NCBI GenBank assembly: GCA_963737555.1
Contig: CAVTTB010000008.1
Span: 1 to 64,000 of the forward strand
DNA from: JAHJQQ01 sp963737555
GTDB taxonomy: Bacteria; Pseudomonadota; Gammaproteobacteria; Thiohalobacterales; Thiohalobacteraceae
Length of the DNA: 64,000 bases
Direction of reading: 5' to 3'
Every line of letters begins with the position of its first letter. Positions within the stretch are counted from its first letter, which is position 1. The notes beneath the pieces were generated by a model, which did no database searches, had not been told where the DNA came from, and saw only the letters and a program-made list of their open reading frames with translations. Positions 1-10,144 of this stretch are shown here, piece after piece. A program made the position numbers and the translations under genes.

Positions 1-87
1 GCGCCGACACTGTATGGACTGCTCGGCCAAACGGTGCCGGCGTCGTTCCAGGGCCGGAGTCTGCTCGCACCGCGCACCACAGGCTGA
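1..87 (+). CDS. C-terminal end of a sulfatase/phosphatase-superfamily protein (partial)
   Basis: The first 28 codons of the window are an open frame ending in TGA at 85-87. The residues read PTLYGLLGQ, then FQGRSLL. This matches the usual tail of alkaline-phosphatase-superfamily sulfatases and phosphodiesterases (a PTLLDLLG helix followed by a QGRSLLP turn). The rest of the gene, including any catalytic Cys/Ser, lies outside the window, so substrate and enzyme class cannot be given. The stop is two bases before the next ATG, so it is probably cotranscribed with the GMC oxidoreductase gene. Confidence 0.5.
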   Translation, partial: APTLYGLLGQTVPASFQGRSLLAPRTTG

Positions 88-89
88 AC

Positions 90-1704
90 ATGACATTCTT
101 CGATGCGCGCAGCAACGATGCCCGTCAGATGCACGCCGATGTGTGCATTGTTGGCGCGGGTGCAGCAGGTATCGCACTGGCGCGCGAACTCATCGGTTCC
201 GGACTGCGCGTCGCGTTGATCGAGAGTGGCGACTTCAAATACCGTCATCGCACCCAGTTCCTGTATCTCGGCCGCAATACCGGCAAGCGGAATTTCTCGA
301 CGGTGTTCTCGCGGTTTCGCGTCTTCGGCGGATCGACGACCCGCTGGGGCGGACAATGCCGGCCACTGGATCCGATCGATTTCGAGCACCGTGAGGCGAT
401 TCCCTACAGCGGCTGGCCGTTCGATTTCGCGCATATCGAACCGTTCTACCGGCGCGCCCAGGTGGTCTGCAATCTGGGGCCTTTCGATTACGAACGAGCT
501 ACCTGGAGCGCCGATCGCAGCGCCCCCGATAGCCGCGTGAATGAGTCGCTGACCACCAAAGTTTATCAGTTCAGTTATCCCGCGGATTTCAGCGCGGCCT
601 ACCGCCACGAACTCGAGCGCGCAGCCGATGTACAGGTGCAGCTCAATGCCAATCTGGTCGAGATCGTCCTGCAGGATCATGGAAATCAGGTTGATCACTT
701 GGTCCTGGCAACCTTGAATGGCCGCAGAGTCTCGCTGCAGGCAAAGACCTATGTGCTTGCCTGCGGCGGCATCGAAAATGTCCGACTGCTGCTTGCCTCG
801 AACCGGGTCGCGAACACCGGTATCGGTAACGCGCATGATCTGGTCGGCCGGTTTTTCATGGACCACCCGTATTTTTTTCCCGGCTACTTCAAGCCGCAAT
901 CACCGGACTTCAATGTCAACGACTTCGTCATACACGACTATGCGAGCGGTCGGCAGCGAGCAGCGCTCGCATCTGGCACTGTCACTGGACGAGGAAACAC
1001 GACGCCGCGAGGGCCTCAACGGTGCCGCGCTGTATTTAGTTCGTCGTGATAAATACAAGACACAGCCTGAGTACATGTCGCGAGGCGGCCTGGCACTCAA
1101 CCATCTGATCGACGTCCTGCGGCATCGGGAAAGTCCCATCTCGGTATCCGCCACGGATATCACTGACCTGCTGAGCGGATTCGGGGATGCGGCGAAGACC
1201 CTGGGACGACAGCTGGGCAGTCTCGCCCACCGGCACATGGTCCCCGGGATGCGCGTGGCATTAGAAGTGACACCCTGTCGTAACAGCCGTGTCGTGCTCA
1301 ACGATCGGAAAGACCGCTTCGGCATGCCGCGCGTCGATGTCGACTGGCAACTCAATGAGCGCGATCGCTCGGGTTACTACCGACTCCTGGACGTGCTACG
1401 ACGCGAGTTCGCGTCTCGAGAACTCGGTGAATTCATCACCCACGACAGCGTCGACGAAACCGGCTGGCCACTGGCCATGACCGGCGGCAAGCATCACATG
1501 GGCACCACGCGCATGCATGTCGATTCTAAACAGGGCGTCGTCGATCCCGATTGCCGCGTGCATGGCGTCGGCAATCTGTTTGTCGCCGGCAGTTCCGTGT
1601 TTCCGACTGGCGGCTATGCGAACCCGACGCTGACAATCGTCGCCTTGGCGATCCGCCTTGCGGATCATCTGAAAAGTGCATTCAAGACCGGTTCGTTTGG
1701 CTAG
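90..1704 (+). CDS. GMC-family FAD oxidoreductase (frameshifted near 945-955)
   Basis: This is a flavoprotein of the glucose-methanol-choline oxidoreductase family, about 538 aa if the frames are joined. The N-terminal frame has the FAD Rossmann motif VGAGAAGIALARE at about residues 20-32 and the family signature GGSTTRWGG at about 79. The second frame carries the C-terminal GMC domain with HHMGTTRM and GGYANPTLTIVALA, which supplies the catalytic His region and flavin contacts. The frames overlap and the reading jumps from frame 3 to frame 1 at about 945-955, so one base is missing or extra. The substrate is unknown. Members with this layout often sit in polysaccharide or lipid modification clusters, which the glycosyltransferase next door would fit (inference). 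The TAG stop overlaps the stop of the convergent gene within a CTAG palindrome. Confidence 0.75.
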
Positions 1705-3662
1705 CAGACATCGGTCAGCGGCGCAGCGCGGACGCTACGTGCCAGCGCGTCATACTCACGGAGCAGACCAGCGGCCTCGAGTTCGTGCCCGCTGATACGC
1801 GACACCGCGCCGACCCGCTCGGGATCGTCCAACTGCCCCCTGGGGACTTGCAGTACCACACCCTCGATAGCTGACTCGCGTGTGCCGTGCGCGCTACGGG
1901 CGCCGGGACCGATCAGCATAGTGGACTCGTATTTCAGCAGTGATATTGCCGAGCGGTAGGCGGCTTGCGGCGCAAATCCCAGTTGAGCCGGTGCAACATA
2001 ACTCTCTGCAACAAAGACGCGATTGCGGAGCCTGTCACGCTCCGTCATCGGCAATTTATGCACGACCTCATGTGGCAACCAGAATTCACCGCATTGCATC
2101 AGGCCATCGACACTGAATTCCGTATCTGAATTCTTCGCGTCGAGCAGTTCCACCCGTCGCGACATCAGTGCCGTGCACTGCTGCGCGTCGAGAAATTCGG
2201 TCAGTGCAGTCAGTGTCAGTCGATCGTCGTAGGGAAATCGCAGCCACTCGTCGGACTTCGTCAGCAGACACCAGTGCCCCTGACCATACTGGTGCAGCAT
2301 CACGCGAAGGATCTCGTCGTCGGACCGATCACCTTGCTCGACGAGGTGTACCCGCGCATTCAAGTCTGCGAACGATTGCCACACGTCGATTGAACTTGCA
2401 TTGACCGCCACCATAACCCGGTCGCCGCCCCTGCTCAGATACTGTCCGATGAGTGTGCGTGCCAGATGCGAGCAAGCGTCGGCAAACATGAAGACTCGGA
2501 CTTCACCGGAGCTCACATCCGTCGGCAATGAATTTCCCAGTAACTTGGGTTGAGATGCAAGCAGGCGCGACGCCTGATACCGTCCGACGCGTTCGCTGCG
2601 CAGTTGCCGCAGGATGTGTTGCCGTTTATGCAGTGCTTTCACGATCTGTTTGCCGAAACGCCGGATGGATGAAAGTCGCGTGCGTGCAGGACGCCATCCT
2701 GTCCATGCCGTACGATCAAGATACTCGTAAAACACTTCCTGCTTGGCAAAGGGATAATCGGCATGCCAGGGTTTGGCGGCGGTGTGGTAATGGATGATGC
2801 AGGATGGTTGGCCAGTGACGGGTGCGGCAGACATCAGGTGACGCATCGTCAAATTCCAGCGCGCATCGAGGCGCAGCCAGTTACCTGCGAATACGGCATT
2901 CAGCGCCTCCTGATCGTGCCAGCGCAGCCACTCCGCGGCTTGCGCCAGATACACCATGGCACGCTGCATAATGAATTCGGCGCGCCATTTATCGAGGTTG
3001 ATCAGCAGCACACCGGAATTGAATTGTTCGAGGTCGGCGGCCAAGCCAAGTTCTTGCCAGAGACGGAGGCCTTGTGCGGACGACACCCGGCGCGAATCCG
3101 CCGTCAGTTCCGGCACGGCGGCAGCGTAGTGATCATCGATATCAAGGTCCCAGAGCACGCCGATATCGCCGAGCACGACCAGGTCACAGTCGAGATAGAT
3201 AACGCGGTTCAGCTCCGCGGGCAGTAACTCGGGAAGCAGCAGACGAAAATAGCTTGCCGCGGATACGTGATCATAGACGCGGATCGGCGCAGATTTCGAT
3301 GCGAGTTCGATGTGGCCTACCGGCGTCCATTCGATGTGCAGGCGATCCGTGGGGACTGACGCCTGCAGGCGTTCCCTGGTCACAGCTGACAGCGCCTCGA
3401 ACAGGATGTGCGCAACGACCGAGCGTCCGGCTCCGAGATTGTCTGTCAAGGAACGCAGCATTACCGCGAGGGGCATTGCATAGGCTTCATCGCAGGCGGC
3501 AGCGATGTGGATCGTTGCAGCGCCGGACAAGGACTCGTCTTCCGTGCGCAACTTGAAATCCCCCGCGTTCACAGCAATGGAGTTCGTAGCGTTTTCGGGC
3601 TTGAGCACAAGCCGACGCGTTGAATTGTCACCTGCACAAATCCGGTCTGCATGGCCCGACAT
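1701..3662 (-). CDS. GT8-family glycosyltransferase with a second, GT2/GT92-like C-terminal domain
   Basis: The 653-aa product has a GT8 (LPS galactosyl/glucosyltransferase-like, GT-A fold) domain over about residues 48-320. It shows the donor-binding DxD in VIYLDCDLVVL, then FNSGVLLINLDKWR and WHDQEALNAVF, all standard GT8 blocks. These enzymes use UDP-sugars and retain anomeric configuration. After a linker with basic residues, residues about 380-600 form a second domain (VRVFMFADACSH, GHWCLLTKSDEWLRFPYDD). This resembles the DxDEW/F core of GT2/GT92-type domains but has SDEW in place of DADEF, so activity there is uncertain. No signal peptide or membrane segment is evident, so it is probably cytoplasmic. 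It converges on the GMC oxidoreductase gene, sharing the CTAG that holds both stops. The acceptor is unknown. Confidence 0.7.
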   Translation of the reverse strand: MSGHADRICAGDNSTRRLVLKPENATNSIAVNAGDFKLRTEDESLSGAATIHIAAACDEAYAMPLAVMLRSLTDNLGAGRSVVAHILFEALSAVTRERLQASVPTDRLHIEWTPVGHIELASKSAPIRVYDHVSAASYFRLLLPELLPAELNRVIYLDCDLVVLGDIGVLWDLDIDDHYAAAVPELTADSRRVSSAQGLRLWQELGLAADLEQFNSGVLLINLDKWRAEFIMQRAMVYLAQAAEWLRWHDQEALNAVFAGNWLRLDARWNLTMRHLMSAAPVTGQPSCIIHYHTAAKPWHADYPFAKQEVFYEYLDRTAWTGWRPARTRLSSIRRFGKQIVKALHKRQHILRQLRSERVGRYQASRLLASQPKLLGNSLPTDVSSGEVRVFMFADACSHLARTLIGQYLSRGGDRVMVAVNASSIDVWQSFADLNARVHLVEQGDRSDDEILRVMLHQYGQGHWCLLTKSDEWLRFPYDDRLTLTALTEFLDAQQCTALMSRRVELLDAKNSDTEFSVDGLMQCGEFWLPHEVVHKLPMTERDRLRNRVFVAESYVAPAQLGFAPQAAYRSAISLLKYESTMLIGPGARSAHGTRESAIEGVVLQVPRGQLDDPERVGAVSRISGHELEAAGLLREYDALARSVRAAPLTDVC

Positions 3663-3760
3663 TCTCTGACAGCCTTATTGTCTTTCGCCTGTCTCGGATA
3701 TGCGGGCAGTATAACCGGCCATTTCGCGTGACACCCCTCAGAGAGTGCTGGAGAAGGCCG

Positions 3761-5606
3761 TCAGCCCTCGGCTACAACGCAGCGGTTGCGACCTTCGGCT
3801 TTGGCACGATAGAGCGCCCGGTCGGCGCGCTCGAATACGGCCTCCACGCTGTCGCCGGTGCGGAATTCAGTGATACCGCAGGAAATCGTAACGGGCACAT
3901 CCTCGCCGCGAAAATGAAATCCGGTGACGGCGACGGCCTGACGTAATTTTTCGGCGACGTCCAGGATCGCCGGCTGCGCGGTACCCGTCATGAGCAAGAC
4001 GAATTCCTCGCCGCCGTAGCGGGCGAGAAAATCGGTCTCGCGGATATTCTCAGCCAACGTGGCGGCAATCACCTTCAACACCTTGTCGCCGGCCTTGTGG
4101 CCATATTCATCGTTGATGCTTTTGAATTTGTCGACGTCCCAGACCAGCAACGCCAAGGGTGTGTTGAAACGTTTCCAGCGGGCGAGTTCTTGAATGGCGC
4201 GCTCTTGATAGGCAAGCCGGTTGGGAATACCGGTTAGCGCATCGGTCAGCGCCTGGTTGCGCTCTTGTTCGACGCGCACGCGCAGCTGCGCGGATTCCGA
4301 CTCCATCTCGTGCAGGCGCTCGGTCAACTGCACGACTTGCGCCTCGACTTCCTGGTGGCGCTGCTCTTCGCCGCGCCGATGCTGGTCAACGTGAGTAATG
4401 ATCGCATCGATACGCTGCTGCACTGCCTGCTTGAGGTGATCGAGACTCTCTGCGGCGCGCACGCTGTCTTCGATGCCGCGGACTTGTTCCTGTACGACAT
4501 CATTCAGTTCACGGCCACTCTGGTACGCCTCGACACGCGCCGCTTCAGTGCCGCGCACCGAGGTATCTATATCCTGGAGCCGGTCGGTGAGCTGTTGGAG
4601 AAACGCCTCGATCTCCAGTTTTTCCGCCTGCAGGCGCGTGCGCATTTCTGCAATCAGTGTCGCCAGATCACGCAGCACGGCCTGCGCATCGAAGCCGGGT
4701 TTTTCCAAGCGATCCTTGAGCGCATCGACTTGCGCATCCAGCTCGACCGGCAAGTCCAAGCGTTCGAGCAGTTGCAGCAACAACTCGCCGCTGCTTTCGG
4801 TGAGCTGAATCACTGGCCGAACCGCTGGCCGGCAGTTCAATCTGAAAACCTTCGGCCAGCTGGCTGGCCAAGTGCTTGAGTTCCACTTCGCTGGCCGCGC
4901 GCAACGCCTGATTGCGCAGGCCACCGACGCGCTCTGGCGCATAACGTTGAAATTGATCCAGGACATGCAACAGAAAATCACGCGCACTGCCAAGTTCCAC
5001 ATCGGGCGCAGCGACTTGCGGCAGCGCTGCACTCTTTTCCGCATTTGAAGACTCTGTTACAGACGCACTGCGACCACGACCGAACAGCCGGTCGAGCAGG
5101 CCGCCACTGGAAACATTCGGTGTGTCGTTGTCAGCCCGCTCGGACAGCACTTCGTGAATCAATGCCGCGAATTCGGCAACCGCCGCGCTCAGTTCGCTGT
5201 CCTGTCCCGATTCGAGTTTTTTGCGCAGCGCCTTGACGCGGCGCGCATGGCCACGCGGCAGGTCTAATTTATCGAGCAGGAATTGCAGCGAACTCAACGG
5301 TCCGGGGGCCGTCGTCTTGGCGGTGCGCTTGGCGTCGAGTCGCACCAGGGATTCCGACATGGCCTCGATGCGTTGATGCAGCACGCGACTGTCGGCGCGG
5401 TCACGAATCGCGTCACGCAGAATCTTGAGATGACGGTCGAGCGTTTCGTCGAGGCCGTCGGCGGCCAGGGTCAGGCGGGAAATGGTCTTGCGCAGTAGAT
5501 CATCGGCCTGGTTCCACTGACGTTCTTTGCCCTCCTGCTGTTCGAGGGCATCGTAATACTTGCGTTTCCAGGCCTCGGCCTGGCCGCTGTCGTCGTTCAG
5601 GGCCAT
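3761..5606 (-). CDS. GGEEF-domain diguanylate cyclase with helical repeat N-terminus (frameshifted near 4810-4835)
   Basis: The C-terminal domain makes cyclic di-GMP from two GTP. The active-site motif is GGEEF (ARYGGEEFVLL), preceded five residues upstream by RETD, which matches the RxxD inhibitory site, so product inhibition is likely. About 450 residues before it are helical and coiled-coil, without a membrane segment, so the protein is probably cytosolic. Two segments repeat the pattern LLxxLDLP...V.AL...LE...LA.LI.E (one before and one just after the frameshift), with a weaker third copy between them. Two frames overlap at 4668-5044. The junction lies near the SGSASDSAH/PVIQLTESSGE coding region, giving about 615 aa when joined. 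The start ATG at 5606 has a GAGGA ribosome site. The input signal is unknown. Confidence 0.8.
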
Positions 5607-5664
5607 GAAATATCCTCAGAATCGAGGATCGCGCCACAACGTGCGCGGATCGCTCGTGTCGAAG

Positions 5665-6480
5665 TTAATACAGATGCACGCCTTCCGGCAAGGTCAGTTC
5701 CATGCTCAGGGGCAGGTGATCGGAGACCGGGCAATCGAGCACCTGGACATTATTCACCTGCAAGGTCGGCGTCACCAGGATGTGATCGATGTTGCGGTTG
5801 GGTTGCCAACTGGGGAAGGTGTGCAGATCGTGCACGGGCTCGGTCATCAGCGTGCTGTTGATCAGGAATTCCATCTCGCGGCTGCGCGAATGGAAATTCA
5901 GATCACCCATCAGCACGACATTGCGGTGCTGGTTCACCAGTTCGGCGAGATAGGCCAACTGCGTCAAACGCGTGCGGCGTCCCAAGGCGAGATGCACGAT
6001 GAACACGACCAATGCATTCTTGCCGTGCCCGAAGCGCAAGGCCAGCGTGCCGCGACCCGGGATCGGACCCGGCAATTTGTGCTCGACGATTTCCGTGCAG
6101 CGATAACGACTGAGCACACCGATCGCATGCTGCGCGATCGGGCCCATGCGGCGATTGGTCTGATCGTACCAGAACGGGAAATCGGCGCGGTCGGCGAGGT
6201 ATTTGGTGAGGTTGATGAAGCCGCTGCGCAGACTGCCGGCGTCGACTTCCTGCAGGCCGACGATATCGTAGTCGCTGGAGAGCGTCGCGATGCGGTCGAG
6301 ATTCTGGAAACGTTCGCCATGCGGCAAGACATGTTTCCAACTCTGGGTGAAATACTGCCGATAACGGCTGGTACTGATGCCCGTCTGGATGTTGTAGCTG
6401 AGCAGACGCAGGCGATTGCAGCCCGCGACCGGGGCTGCCGGCAAATCTTCTGCGGATAAAGCGTGATTCATATGGGACAT
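5665..6480 (-). CDS. Endonuclease/exonuclease/phosphatase family protein
   Basis: This 271-aa protein has the EEP fold shared by DNase I, ExoIII and sphingomyelinase-like phosphodiesterases. It shows the Mg-binding LQEVD (about residue 82), the catalytic MGDLNFHS (about 190), IDHILV (about 235) and the terminal SDHLPL (about 252) with the general-base histidine. There is no signal peptide, so a cytoplasmic phosphodiesterase is likely. The substrate (nucleic acid, lipid or phosphoester) cannot be told from these motifs. Two starts are possible: 6480, or 6471, where ATGA overlaps the stop of the preceding acetolactate synthase gene. Either way the two are translationally coupled. Confidence 0.8.
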   Translation of the reverse strand: MSHMNHALSAEDLPAAPVAGCNRLRLLSYNIQTGISTSRYRQYFTQSWKHVLPHGERFQNLDRIATLSSDYDIVGLQEVDAGSLRSGFINLTKYLADRADFPFWYDQTNRRMGPIAQHAIGVLSRYRCTEIVEHKLPGPIPGRGTLALRFGHGKNALVVFIVHLALGRRTRLTQLAYLAELVNQHRNVVLMGDLNFHSRSREMEFLINSTLMTEPVHDLHTFPSWQPNRNIDHILVTPTLQVNNVQVLDCPVSDHLPLSMELTLPEGVHLY

Positions 6481-8103
6481 ACCAGGCTGCCGAGCTTTTC
6501 GGTCAATTTGAGGTTTTCGCGGTAATCCACCGGGCAGTCGATGATGGATACAGTGGTGTCGGCGATGGCCTTTTTCAAGGTCGGCATAAGATCTTCAGCG
6601 CGCTCGATGCGATAACCTTTCGCACCGAAAGCCTCGGCGTATTTGACGAAGTCCGGGTTGCCGAAGTGGACGTGCGAGGAGCGCTTGAAGTGATTCATCT
6701 GTTTCCAGTCGATCAAGCCGTAGCCACCGTCGTTCCAAATCAGGATGACGATCGCCAGCCCCAGCCGCATGGCGGTCTCGATCTCCTGTGAATTCATCAG
6801 GAACCCGCCGTCGCCGGTGACGGCCACCACGGCCCGGTCGGGATACACGAGCTTAGCGGCAATGGCTCCGGGAACTGCAATGCCCATGCTGGCGAAACCG
6901 TTGGAGATCAGACAGGTGTTCGGATACTCGCAACGGAACATGCGCGCCATCCACATTTTGTGCGCACCGACGTCGCAGATGACGACGTCTTCGAAGTTCA
7001 GCGCGGTGCGCAGATCCCAGATGATCTTCTGCGGCTTGACCGGAAAGCCCGTGTCTTGGGCATGCTGACTCATTTCTTCGACCAGCGCCTCGCGCAACGC
7101 GCGCAACGGCTGCCCCTGGTGCGGCGTGGCAAGTTCGGCGATGCGCATCAGGCTGTGCTTGATGTCGCCCCTCACGCTCACCTCGAGCATGTAGCTGGCA
7201 TCGACCTCGGCCTGGCTGACATCGATGTGGATGATCTTACGGTCGCGGGTCGGATGCCACAGGTAGGGGTGATATTCGACGAGATCGTAGCCGACGCAGA
7301 TCACTGACATCGGCGCGCGAGAAGCCGCAGCTTACATAATCGTTGGCCTGCAGGCCGGCACTGCCCAAGGCCAGCGGATTCTTGCCGAACGGCACCACAC
7401 CCTTGGCCATGAAGGTGTTGGCGATGGGGATGTTGAGCGTGGCGGCGAAATCGGCCAAGTGCTTCCAGGCGCGCGCGCGGACCACGCCGTTACCGGCGAG
7501 GATGATGGGATTACGCGCCGAGGAGATCAGCTCGGCAGCCTGTTCTATACTTTCACGCGGCGGCTCCGGCAAGGCTGAACAACTCACTTGCAGCGGCACG
7601 TCATCGATGAGCATCTTGGCGATGTTCTCGGGAAATTCGATGAAGGTCGCGCCGGTCTTTTCGGTCTGCGCGAGTTTGAAGGCCTTGCGCACCACCTCGG
7701 GAATGATATTCGGCGTGAGCAGGCGTGAAGAATATTTGGTGATCGGCTGGAACATCAGCTCCAGATCCAATACCTGATGCGACTCTTTGTGCAGACGCGA
7801 CGTGGATGCCTGTCCGGCGATGGCCACCAACGGCGCATGATCCATGTTGGCATCGGCGACGCCGGTGACCAGATTGGTCGCGCCCGGTCCGAGCGTGGCC
7901 AGACACACACCGGCACGGCCGGTGAGACGTCCGTAGACATCCGCCATGAACGCCGCACCCTGTTCGTGACGACAGGTGACAAACTTGATGGGTGAATCCA
8001 GCAACGCATCCATGAGATCGAGGTTTTCCTCGCCGGGCACACCAAAGATGTACTCGACGCCCTCGTTCTCCAGGCATTTGACGAACAGTTCTGCGGCTCT
8101 CAT
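6468..8103 (-). CDS. Acetolactate synthase, large-subunit type (ThDP enzyme; frameshifted near 7305-7312)
   Basis: This enzyme condenses two pyruvates to acetolactate with thiamine diphosphate. When the two frames are joined it is about 545 aa. The first frame has the N-terminal ThDP pyrimidine domain with the activating Glu in FGVPGEENLDLMDALL, and the RHEQGAAFMADVYGRLTG block. The second frame has the central domain (VGYDLVEYHPYLW) and the ThDP-binding domain, GDGGFLMNSQEIETA followed by IWNDGGYGLIDW. The GYDxVEYxPxxW and IWNDGGY patterns resemble catabolic AlsS/BudB enzymes more than anabolic IlvB. No small regulatory subunit gene lies beside it. Biosynthetic use cannot be excluded. The frames cross at the GFSRADV/VICVGYD junction by one base. 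Confidence 0.85.
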
Positions 8104-8156
8104 GAAATACTCAAATCAACCCAAGACGTTTTGCCGACTGCGAACAATGTCACGCC

Positions 8157-8810
8157 TCACGGCGCGGCAGTCTTGAGCGTGGCGCGCTCCTGTTCGATCA
8201 GTTTGTCAGCGGCTTTGAGCATGCCCTCGTGACTGCCGGCCTCGCTGGCCGAGGTACGGTACTTGCCGTTGATGACCAGCGTGGGTACACCGGTAATGCC
8301 GTAACGCTGGGTCATCTGTTTTGCACGGTTGATTTTTGCGGCAACGCCAAAGGAATTGTAGGCATCGCGGAATTTTTTATCGTCGACACCCTGAGCGACA
8401 AAGAATTTCGCCAGCGCATCGATATCCTCGATACGCTGCTTGTCTTCGTGGACGGCTTTGAACAAGGCCATGTGCGTCTTGTCGCTCACGCCCAGCATCT
8501 CGGCAACGTAATAGGCGCGCGCCAGCGGCTCCCAACTCTCTCTGAATATCACCGGGATGCGCACAAACACCACATCCTCCGGCTGCGCACTGACCCAGTT
8601 ATCCAACAACGGCTCGAAATGATAACAATGCGAGCACCCGTACGAGAACATTTCCACAACCTCGATTTTTTTCGGGTCGCTGGTGGGTTGCGGTGCTGCC
8701 AGGGTCACATAGTCGACGCGCGTTGCGGCGTCTTCGGCCTGCACTGGCGCTCCGGCCAGGAAGGTCATGCTCAAAATCATCGCGCCCATCTGCATAAAAC
8801 GTTTCATCAT
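8157..8810 (-). CDS. dsbA: Periplasmic thiol:disulfide oxidoreductase DsbA
   Basis: DsbA introduces disulfides into exported proteins. The 217-aa product starts with a signal peptide ending near QAEDA (about residue 27). The active site is CSHC (about residues 55-58, in SYGCSHCYHFEP); the dipeptide differs from the CPHC of the E. coli enzyme, which should shift its redox potential. The cis-proline loop GVPTLVING is present near residue 175. A GAGGAACG ribosome site precedes the ATG at 8810, and a second ATG follows directly. It lies just downstream of ccsB and resB, so it probably helps keep apocytochrome CXXCH cysteines in the right redox state or serves general periplasmic folding. Confidence 0.93.
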   Translation of the reverse strand: MMKRFMQMGAMILSMTFLAGAPVQAEDAATRVDYVTLAAPQPTSDPKKIEVVEMFSYGCSHCYHFEPLLDNWVSAQPEDVVFVRIPVIFRESWEPLARAYYVAEMLGVSDKTHMALFKAVHEDKQRIEDIDALAKFFVAQGVDDKKFRDAYNSFGVAAKINRAKQMTQRYGITGVPTLVINGKYRTSASEAGSHEGMLKAADKLIEQERATLKTAAP

Positions 8811-8843
8811 CGTTCCTCGTGATTGGTTAAACCAACAGACTCA

Positions 8844-10022
8844 TTACAGCTCTCCGTAGGAATGCAGTCCGGAGAGAAACATATTCACACCCAGGAAGGC
8901 AAACAGGGTGACGAACAGACCGACAATCGCCCACCATGCCATCGGCGTGCCGCGCCAACCTTTGGTCAGGCGCATGTGCAACCAGGCCGCGTAATTCAAC
9001 CAGACGATCAGCGCCCAGGTCTCTTTCGGATCCCAGGACCAGTAACCGCCCCAGGCCTCGGCCGCCCACAGCGCACCGAGGATGGTCGCGACTGTGAAAA
9101 AGGCAAAGCCCAGCGCGATGGACTTGTACATCACATCGTCGAGGATTTCCAACGCCGGCAGGCGGCTCTCGATCACCTGGCTGCCGCTGCGTTGATCCTG
9201 ACGATGGCGAATCAGATAGGCGACGCCGACCATCGCCGCCAGCGCAAAGGCACCATAGCCGACAAAATTCGCCGGCACGTGAATCTTCATCCAATAACTC
9301 TTCAGCGCCGGCACCAGCGGCTGAATCTCATGCGCGCCGCGATCGAAGGTGTACCACAGCAGAAAACCGACAGCGGCGGAGATCACCAGCAGCACAAAGC
9401 CACCCAGCGCGCGGGTGTGATAGCGACCTTCATAGTACAGATACAGCAAGGCGGTGATGATGGAGAACAGGATAAAGACTTCGTACAGATTACTGACCGG
9501 GATGTGACCGACATCCGGGCTGATGAGATAGGACTCGCGCCAGCGCACCATCAGTCCAACCAGCCCCATCGTGGTCGCCGACCAGGTCATGGCCGCCGCC
9601 ACCTTGCCAGTGAATTCCGAACGCGTCGCCAGCGCAAAAAAGTAAGCGGCTGTGGCCAGCACATACAAGGCACTCATCCACATGATCGCCGATTGGCTGG
9701 AGATCAGATATTTGAGGAAGAAGTTACTTTCGGCGTTGCTCAGGCTGGTGCCGTACAGCCCGATCGCCGCCAGACTCAGGCCGGCCACTGCCAGCGACAA
9801 CGGGCGCATCGGCTTCCACGCCCAACCCAAACCGATCAGTGTCGGCGCCGTACCGGCCAGAATCGCGACCTCGAAGCCATCCATGAGATCGGCGTAATGC
9901 ATATAGGTGTACACAGCACCGGCCAACACCAGCAACGCCCATAACCAATCGAAGCTATTCAACCGGCGCCACAGCGCCCGGTCATCGAACTGTTCCAGCA
10001 TATTGTGTTGCGTTACCGACAT
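8844..10022 (-). CDS. ccsB: System II cytochrome c biogenesis protein CcsB/CcsA type (heme handling)
   Basis: This polytopic inner-membrane protein, together with ResB, exports heme and ligates it to apocytochrome c in the periplasm. The tryptophan-rich heme-handling motif WGGYWSWDPKETW is at about residue 330, followed by a conserved WLNYAAWLHMRL helix. There are eight or so hydrophobic segments. The ATG at 10022 is taken as the start, since the frame upstream (to 10067) lacks membrane-protein character and has no better ribosome site. Naming of this subunit varies between families (CcsA, ResC, CcsB). It follows resB in the same direction, with a REP-like palindrome between them. Confidence 0.88.
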   Translation of the reverse strand: MSVTQHNMLEQFDDRALWRRLNSFDWLWALLVLAGAVYTYMHYADLMDGFEVAILAGTAPTLIGLGWAWKPMRPLSLAVAGLSLAAIGLYGTSLSNAESNFFLKYLISSQSAIMWMSALYVLATAAYFFALATRSEFTGKVAAAMTWSATTMGLVGLMVRWRESYLISPDVGHIPVSNLYEVFILFSIITALLYLYYEGRYHTRALGGFVLLVISAAVGFLLWYTFDRGAHEIQPLVPALKSYWMKIHVPANFVGYGAFALAAMVGVAYLIRHRQDQRSGSQVIESRLPALEILDDVMYKSIALGFAFFTVATILGALWAAEAWGGYWSWDPKETWALIVWLNYAAWLHMRLTKGWRGTPMAWWAIVGLFVTLFAFLGVNMFLSGLHSYGEL

Positions 10023-10121
10023 GGCATTCACTCTATTGTTAGGGCGCAAGCACACGGCGCCGGACACACTTTAAACCCATCCACTGAACCAAACCTGAAT
10101 GAGACACCCAACCAGCTTTGT

Positions 10122-10144
10122 TCGCGGCCAAAGGCCGCTCCTAC
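10122..10144 (-). repeat. GTAG-headed REP-like palindrome
   Basis: Read on the minus strand this is GTAGGAGCGG, CCTTT, then CCGCGA: a short imperfect palindrome with a GTAG head, the form of REP elements mobilised by RAYT transposases in Pseudomonas and Xanthomonas. Its end overlaps the resB stop codon. Related copies lie at 18199, 23883, 25967 and 44664. Confidence 0.7.
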
